From JBPCPM01 sp050999155 (GTDB taxonomy: Bacteria; Actinomycetota; Thermoleophilia; Solirubrobacterales; 70-9): a DNA stretch of 9,896 nucleotides. Position numbers and translations under genes: made by a program. Numbering within the stretch: the stretch's first letter is position 1; every line of letters begins with the position of its first letter. The stretch spans positions 1-9,896 of the forward strand of contig JBPCPM010000169.1 of assembly GCA_050999155.1 (NCBI GenBank), written 5' to 3'. The notes below the pieces were generated by a model that saw nothing but the letters and a program-made list of their open reading frames with translations, searched no databases and had not been told where the DNA came from. This document shows, piece after piece, positions 6,350-9,896 of this stretch.

Positions 6350-6399
6350 GCCGAACCCTGCAAACACCTCGCTATGGGGGGTGTTTCGTTGGGTTCGGC
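6350..6399. terminator. Long hairpin between convergent genes, probable bidirectional terminator
   Basis: An outer 9-bp stem pairs GCCGAACCC (6350-6358) with GGGTTCGGC (6391-6399). Inside it a 7-bp stem pairs AAACACC (6362-6368) with GGTGTTT (6380-6386) around an 11-base loop. It sits 13 nt after the 79-residue gene's stop and 26 nt before the end of the minus-strand CBS gene. The inner stem ends in TTT read from either strand, but there is no long T tract. Termination in both directions is the simplest reading. Confidence 0.65.
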
Positions 6400-6424
6400 C
6401 CTGCTCTCTGACCTGGACGGCCTC

Positions 6425-6829
6425 CTACTTCAAGGCGTCCATATCGCTCGTGGCCCCGTCGGTCATCCAGACGCGGATGATGTCGCGCATGGAGAGGATG
6501 CCGACCGCGCCGCCTCCCTCGACGACGACGAGATGGCGGATCGAGCGCTTGGACATCTCAGCCGCGGCGCGCTCGAGGCTCCACTCGGGCGTGGCGGTGA
6601 TGGCGGCCTCGGTCATGTGATCGCAGACGATCTCCTCGTCGATGTCGAGGCCACGGCCCAAGGCGACGAGGATGTCGCGCTCGGTGATGAGGCTGGGTCC
6701 CGGCGAGTCCGGGTCGTAGACGACCGCCGAGCCACAGTTGTTCTTGACCATGGTCTTGGAGGCGGCCCGGAGCCCGTGCTGGGGGCCGACCGATGCCGTA
6801 ATCGTGGACATACCGTCGCCTACCTGCAT
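6425..6829 (-). CDS. Two-CBS-domain protein
   Basis: The 134-residue product is almost entirely a CBS pair. The first domain (about 1-65) opens with MQVGDGMSTITASVG and has GSAVVYD, then the LITERDIL signature. The second (about 70-130) has DHMTEAAITATPEWSLERAA, IRHLVVVEG and a GILSMRDII end. Paired CBS domains bind adenosyl nucleotides such as AMP, ATP or SAM. Stand-alone forms usually sense energy or redox state through a partner, and no partner domain is present here. ATG 6829 fits the family's usual start; ATG 6811 is a shorter choice. A TAGATT hexamer about 33 bases upstream may be its -10. It converges on the oxidase operon across the hairpin at 6350-6399. Target unknown. Confidence 0.93.
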   Translation of the reverse strand: MQVGDGMSTITASVGPQHGLRAASKTMVKNNCGSAVVYDPDSPGPSLITERDILVALGRGLDIDEEIVCDHMTEAAITATPEWSLERAAAEMSKRSIRHLVVVEGGGAVGILSMRDIIRVWMTDGATSDMDALK

Positions 6830-6861
6830 CGCATCACCGTCTCGTCGGGATCGGAAAGCTC

Positions 6862-6867
6862 AATCTA
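6862..6867 (-). promoter_or_regulatory. Possible -10 element for the CBS-domain gene
   Basis: TAGATT on the minus strand fits a TAnnnT -10 element and lies 32 bases upstream of the ATG at 6829, in the 83-nt gap after the metallopeptidase gene. No good -35 hexamer is visible at the expected spacing. Support is weak and rests on position. Confidence 0.3.
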
Positions 6868-6912
6868 CCAGCGCCATGCCCCGCTGGCCACGGGTTCACC
6901 GCCCGTTGGCGG

Positions 6913-8199
6913 TCAGCCGTCGCCGGAGGCGATCGAGGCGGTCAGGCGGTCGGCGAGCTCCGGATCGGGAGCGAAGACCAGGGCCGTGGTGCGAGCGGTG
7001 CGACGCGTGGCCACCGCCCCGCCCGCCAGGCTCTGCGCGACGCCGTCTGGCCGTGCCCCGCGCTCCTGGAGCGCGGCCTCGAGAACCTGCTCGAACTCGC
7101 GGGCGTCGCGGGCCGAATCCCATCTGAAGCCGACGGCGAGCACGTCACGGTCGCGACAGGGTGCATCACAGCCTTCGACCGAGCCGCGCTGCCACAGCTC
7201 GAAACGGCCTCCACCCCACCCCTGCGCCGCTCGCTCGGCGTTGGCGCGTCCCGCCGAGGCCAGCAGCTGCCGCGCGTCGAACTCGCCGAGGGAGCCGCGA
7301 TCGCGGCGGCGCCAGCCGTCGCCGAGCGCTCCACCCACGTCGAGGGCGACGCGGTCGGGCTCCTCGCCGCGCAGGTAGACGTCCGGATGCAGGATCTGCT
7401 CGCTGGAGACCGGCGGGCGCTCGGAGAGCGCCGCGTCGACCAGCGTCCAGCCACCTCCACCCTCGCGCAGCAGCCGCTCGACGAACCCGGCGCCCGACTC
7501 ATAGGGGAAGGTCAGCTGGGCCCGCACGTAGGGCGGCAGCTTCTCGAGGGACGCCTGCTCGGCCCCGGCCCCGGACAGCAGGTCCGTGAGCGCGTCGGAG
7601 GAGCTGAGGTGGCGGCGCAGGTACTCCACCATGACTCCCGTTGCCGTGCCCTCGACCAGCGACTGGTAGGCGAGGGCGCGGTCGTCCTGGTCGGCGTCGT
7701 CGCGAAGCGAGAACCGCTGGTCCTCGAGCGCGTGCGTGAGCTCGTGGGCCAGCGTCAGCTCAGCTTCGGTACTGCCCGTCTTCGCGCCGGAGACGACCGC
7801 CAGGCGTTCCTTGCGCGTGTCGTAGAAGCCGGCCACCTGGCCGCCGTAGATCTCCGACCCGATCTCCTGCAGGTCGGCGCCGGGCTCGAGGAGGCCGAGA
7901 AGCTTGAGGACCTCCTCGTCGGCGAGCCGCTCCCGGCGGGGGTAGGAGCGCCGTAGCTCGGCGGCGCCCTCCTCCCGCGCCTGGTCGTTGGAGATCACCT
8001 CGGGGGTGGGTAGCTCACGGAAACGCAGGCTCCGGATCTCCTCGACGCGTTTGGACACCGCGGTCGTACGCTCGACCACCCCGTCCGCAGGGTCGGGACG
8101 GGCCCTGTCGCCATGGAACGCGGCGGCCACGGCAAAGACCGCCACGACCAGCAGGGGCATCAGCGTGGCCAGGGGGGGTCGGGGCAACCGGAAGCGCAC
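6913..8199 (-). CDS. Membrane-anchored HExxH zinc metallopeptidase-like protein
   Basis: With the GTG start at 8199 the product has 428 residues: a basic N-terminus, one membrane helix (about residues 10-30) and a large extracytoplasmic domain. The zincin motif HELTH is at 152-156 (His152, Glu153, His156), preceded by AELTLA. LVEGTA at 181-186 supplies Glu183 as the likely third zinc ligand, as in gluzincins. The C-terminal half is Arg- and Asp-rich, has two Cys in a GCDAPC segment, and is not recognised further. The substrate is unknown; similar proteins are usually annotated as hypothetical. The start is uncertain: TTG 8265 adds 22 residues but leaves only 29 nt to the divergent cytochrome gene, so I prefer 8199. 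Neither has a strong ribosome site. The CBS gene follows 83 nt downstream. Confidence 0.85.
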   Translation of the reverse strand: MRFRLPRPPLATLMPLLVVAVFAVAAAFHGDRARPDPADGVVERTTAVSKRVEEIRSLRFRELPTPEVISNDQAREEGAAELRRSYPRRERLADEEVLKLLGLLEPGADLQEIGSEIYGGQVAGFYDTRKERLAVVSGAKTGSTEAELTLAHELTHALEDQRFSLRDDADQDDRALAYQSLVEGTATGVMVEYLRRHLSSSDALTDLLSGAGAEQASLEKLPPYVRAQLTFPYESGAGFVERLLREGGGGWTLVDAALSERPPVSSEQILHPDVYLRGEEPDRVALDVGGALGDGWRRRDRGSLGEFDARQLLASAGRANAERAAQGWGGGRFELWQRGSVEGCDAPCRDRDVLAVGFRWDSARDAREFEQVLEAALQERGARPDGVAQSLAGGAVATRRTARTTALVFAPDPELADRLTASIASGDG

Positions 8200-8278
8200 G
8201 ATGGCTCGTAATCGTGTCAGGCTCGCGAGCGCGGCCCGCCGGCCGGCGGTCTGCCGCCGAGCCAACCCCGCCGACAGG

Positions 8279-8284
8279 TAGGAT
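8279..8284 (+). promoter_or_regulatory. Possible -10 element for the diheme cytochrome gene
   Basis: TAGGAT lies ten bases before the ATG at 8295. That would place transcription start at or just before the start codon, giving a leaderless or nearly leaderless message. This agrees with the lack of a well-placed Shine-Dalgarno sequence. No clear -35 element is seen. Confidence 0.3.
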
Positions 8285-8294
8285 CTGCCCCTTC

Positions 8295-8984
8295 ATGGCG
8301 CGCCTTTCGACATCCGCGCTTCGCCCCCGCCGCCTGGTGGGCGTCGCTGCGGCTGCGGTCGCCGCCGCCGCCATGGCCGGTTGCGACGTGGCGGAGAACG
8401 CGGACCTGCAAAACGGGCAGCTGAAGTTCACCGAGAACTGTGGTTCGTGTCACATCCTCGCCCATGCGGGCTCCTCGGGCCAGATCGGCCCCAACCTCGA
8501 CGCAGCCTTCAAGCAGAGCCGCGCTGACGGCATGACCAGCAACACCATCGAAGGGGTCGTCGAACGTCAGATCGCCCATCCCCAAGGCGACGAGATGCCC
8601 GCCGACCTCGTGACCGGCGACAACGCCGAGGACGTCGCCACCTACGTGGGACAGTGGGCGGGCGTTCCTGGGGTCGAGCCCGAGCCGACCCAGCAGCTGG
8701 TCGACGCCGACGACCCGGGCGCCCAGGTGTGGGCCAACCAGGGCTGTGCCTCATGCCACGGACTCCAGGCCGCGGGAAGCCGAGCGTCGGTGGGACCGGA
8801 CCTCGACGAGTCGCTCCTAGGCAAGGACGCAGCGTACATCCGCGAGAGCATCGTGCGGCCGAACGCGGTGGTCATCATGAACTACGCCCGTGGCGTGATG
8901 CCGACCCAGTACAGCGAGATCCTCTCGGACCGAGAGCTCGACGAGCTGGTCCGCTTCATCGACGAGTCTGTCCCCGCCGACTGA
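8295..8984 (+). CDS. Diheme c-type cytochrome lipoprotein
   Basis: The 229-residue product starts with a lipoprotein signal peptide: basic residues 10-13, a hydrophobic stretch 14-28, and AMAGC with lipid-attached Cys30. Two cytochrome c domains follow. The first has CGSCH (49-53), IGPNLD (64-69) and Met101 in DEMPADL as likely axial ligand. The second has CASCH (151-155), VGPDLD (166-171) and a later GVMP (Met202). Each domain resembles the cytochrome c modules fused to subunit II in caa3 oxidases. It probably carries electrons on the outer membrane face between a quinol-oxidising complex and a terminal oxidase. Since CoxB here lacks CuA, its natural acceptor is probably a different oxidase (inference). 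ATG 8295 is chosen because it directly precedes the signal peptide; the open frame upstream to 8214 is Arg/Pro-rich and unlikely to be translated. Confidence 0.93.
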   Translation: MARLSTSALRPRRLVGVAAAAVAAAAMAGCDVAENADLQNGQLKFTENCGSCHILAHAGSSGQIGPNLDAAFKQSRADGMTSNTIEGVVERQIAHPQGDEMPADLVTGDNAEDVATYVGQWAGVPGVEPEPTQQLVDADDPGAQVWANQGCASCHGLQAAGSRASVGPDLDESLLGKDAAYIRESIVRPNAVVIMNYARGVMPTQYSEILSDRELDELVRFIDESVPAD

Positions 8985-9022
8985 GCGCCGGCGCCGGGCC
9001 ACGGTCCCGATCGACGCGCTCT

Positions 9023-9544
9023 TCACCCGACCCTCACGACAGTGACCGGGACGTCCACTTCGCGCCGGAGCACCTCAAGGGCCACCGCCGCCTCAGGATC
9101 GGAGGGGAGGCCGACGACGATCTCATCAGCCACGCCGTCTCCGAGCCCGCGCGTCGCCGCTGCTACAACATCAACGTCATCCGCGTGGCCCTCGGCACGC
9201 AGCCCGGCCGCGTCGAGGGCCGCCACGAGGGTGGCCGCCCGGGACCGGGCGTCGTCCCCCACGGCCACGATGCGCACCGCAACCGCCCGCCCGCGGCTGC
9301 GGTTAAGCAGCTCGTCGATCAACGCATCCTCGGGCACACGGTCGGAGGCCACCACCAGCAGGCGATAGGGCGCGGAGGCATCGGCCGCTGCCCGCCGCCA
9401 AGGTCCCGCCTCGGCGGCCAGCCAGCCCGTGGCCAGGCCCACGAACAGGGTGCCAAGCACCACCCCATATACCGGCTCGCTCAGCAGCGTGACGACAACA
9501 ACGATCGCGCCGGCTGCCGCGACGAGCAGCACCCAGCGGAACAC
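9023..9544 (-). CDS. Two-helix membrane protein with a UspA-like cytoplasmic domain
   Basis: The 173-residue product has two membrane helices (about 4-21 and 26-44) and then a soluble alpha/beta domain of about 120 residues. It begins YRLLVVASDR and ends DVPVTVVRV, with EIVVGLPSD before the last helix. The alternation of hydrophobic strands and helices, and the ending, resemble universal-stress-protein folds. A complete ATP-binding GxxGxxxxxxxxGS/T motif is not seen, so nucleotide binding is doubtful. GTG 9544 is chosen because a GAGG ribosome site lies five bases upstream; the frame is open to 9604 but would then overlap the subunit III gene. It follows subunit III by 23 nt and is probably co-transcribed. 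Function not recognised; a regulatory or stress-linked role at the oxidase is speculation. Confidence 0.75.
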   Translation of the reverse strand: MFRWVLLVAAAGAIVVVVTLLSEPVYGVVLGTLFVGLATGWLAAEAGPWRRAAADASAPYRLLVVASDRVPEDALIDELLNRSRGRAVAVRIVAVGDDARSRAATLVAALDAAGLRAEGHADDVDVVAAATRGLGDGVADEIVVGLPSDPEAAVALEVLRREVDVPVTVVRVG

Positions 9545-9567
9545 CGCTGCCTCGGACGGCAGACCGG

Positions 9568-9896
9568 TCAGAGGATGTAGACGGTCACGAACACGATGAT
9601 CCACATGATGTCGACGAAGTGCCAGTACACGCCTGGCACCTCGACACCGAGGTGGTCCTTCGCGTCGGGGCCGAAGTGCCCTCGCCAGACACGGATGTTG
9701 GCGAAGGTCAGCAGCATCAGCCCGACGAACACGTGGGCGCCGTGCAGCCCGGTCAATCCGTAGAAGATCGAGCCGAAGGCTCCGTCGCGCGCGCTGAATC
9801 CGATGTGGACGTACTCGTTCATCTGGATGAACAGGAAGGCGAAGCCGAGCAGCCAGGTCAGCCCGAGCCCGGCCTTGAGCGCGGCGCGGTTCCCGC
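9568..9896 (-). CDS. coxC: Cytochrome c oxidase subunit III, C-terminal part (N-terminus beyond the window)
   Basis: The frame runs in from the right edge and ends at TGA 9568, giving 108 residues that cover about the last half of the protein. Family landmarks are FLFIQMNEYVHIGF, YGLTGLHGAHVFVGLMLL and the C-terminal GVYWHFVDIMWIIVFVTVYIL, all typical of COX3. Subunit III binds no metal; it lies beside subunit I and stabilises proton uptake. Sequence seems normal here, unlike the CoxA and CoxB of this window. It is on the opposite strand and about 4.7 kb from coxA, so it need not belong with the ligand-free pair. In actinobacteria subunit III often heads a cluster with bc1-complex genes, but here the next gene is the UspA-like protein. 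Confidence 0.93.
   Translation of the reverse strand, partial: GNRAALKAGLGLTWLLGFAFLFIQMNEYVHIGFSARDGAFGSIFYGLTGLHGAHVFVGLMLLTFANIRVWRGHFGPDAKDHLGVEVPGVYWHFVDIMWIIVFVTVYIL

Noticed and set aside
6374..7378. A 334-residue plus-strand frame over the CBS and metallopeptidase genes
   Set aside because: Antisense to a clear CBS pair and an HExxH protein; Arg/Ser/Pro-rich with no motif.
8985..8994. Palindrome GCGCCGGCGC just after the cytochrome stop
   Set aside because: It could contribute to a terminator between convergent genes, but it is short, has no loop or T tract, and such palindromes are common at this GC content.
1..9896. tRNA, rRNA, CRISPR arrays, insertion sequences
   Set aside because: No cloverleaf, ribosomal sequence, regularly spaced repeats, transposase motifs or terminal inverted repeats were seen.

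Overview
The window is high-GC DNA with tightly packed, divergent and convergent short operons. The long actinobacterial-style aa3 oxidase genes, the diheme cytochrome c lipoprotein and the two-CBS protein suggest an actinobacterium, most likely Thermoleophilia (Solirubrobacterales-like). That placement is inference from protein style, not a computed phylogeny.

Layout. (1) 1-2198, minus strand: a PAP2-superfamily membrane phosphatase/transferase (1242-2198) followed by a YbhN/UPF0104 flippase-like membrane protein (1217 to beyond the left edge). The two reading frames are in phase, separated by one TAG, and the second has no ATG/GTG/TTG start. (2) 2199-2257: a short divergent control region. 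(3) 2258-6337, plus strand: coxB, coxA (stop/start overlap), ctaB (heme O synthase), a 36-residue one-helix peptide, and a 79-residue two-helix protein resembling a small oxidase subunit. A large hairpin at 6350-6399 closes the operon. (4) 6425-8199, minus strand: a two-CBS-domain protein and a membrane-anchored HExxH metallopeptidase. (5) 8295-8984, plus strand: a diheme c-type cytochrome lipoprotein. (6) 9023-9896, minus strand: a two-helix protein with a UspA-like soluble domain, downstream of the 3' part of a cytochrome oxidase subunit III gene.

Main observation. The coxA and coxB genes are intact and keep the conserved scaffold motifs of A-type cytochrome c oxidase, but the metal-binding residues are gone. 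In subunit I the helix II heme-a His, the CuB His of the HPEVY motif with its Tyr, both His of the HH pair, both helix X His and the RR heme-propionate pair are all replaced. The D-channel Asp and Glu and the K-channel Lys are also absent. In subunit II the two CuA Cys and one CuA His are replaced, leaving only the first His and the Met. The pair therefore looks like a cofactor-free oxidase paralog kept as a structural, assembly or non-redox membrane complex. I know of no described function for such a pair. The neighbouring ctaB, small membrane proteins, diheme cytochrome and subunit III place it in a respiratory locus, so a canonical oxidase is probably encoded nearby, perhaps beyond the right edge.
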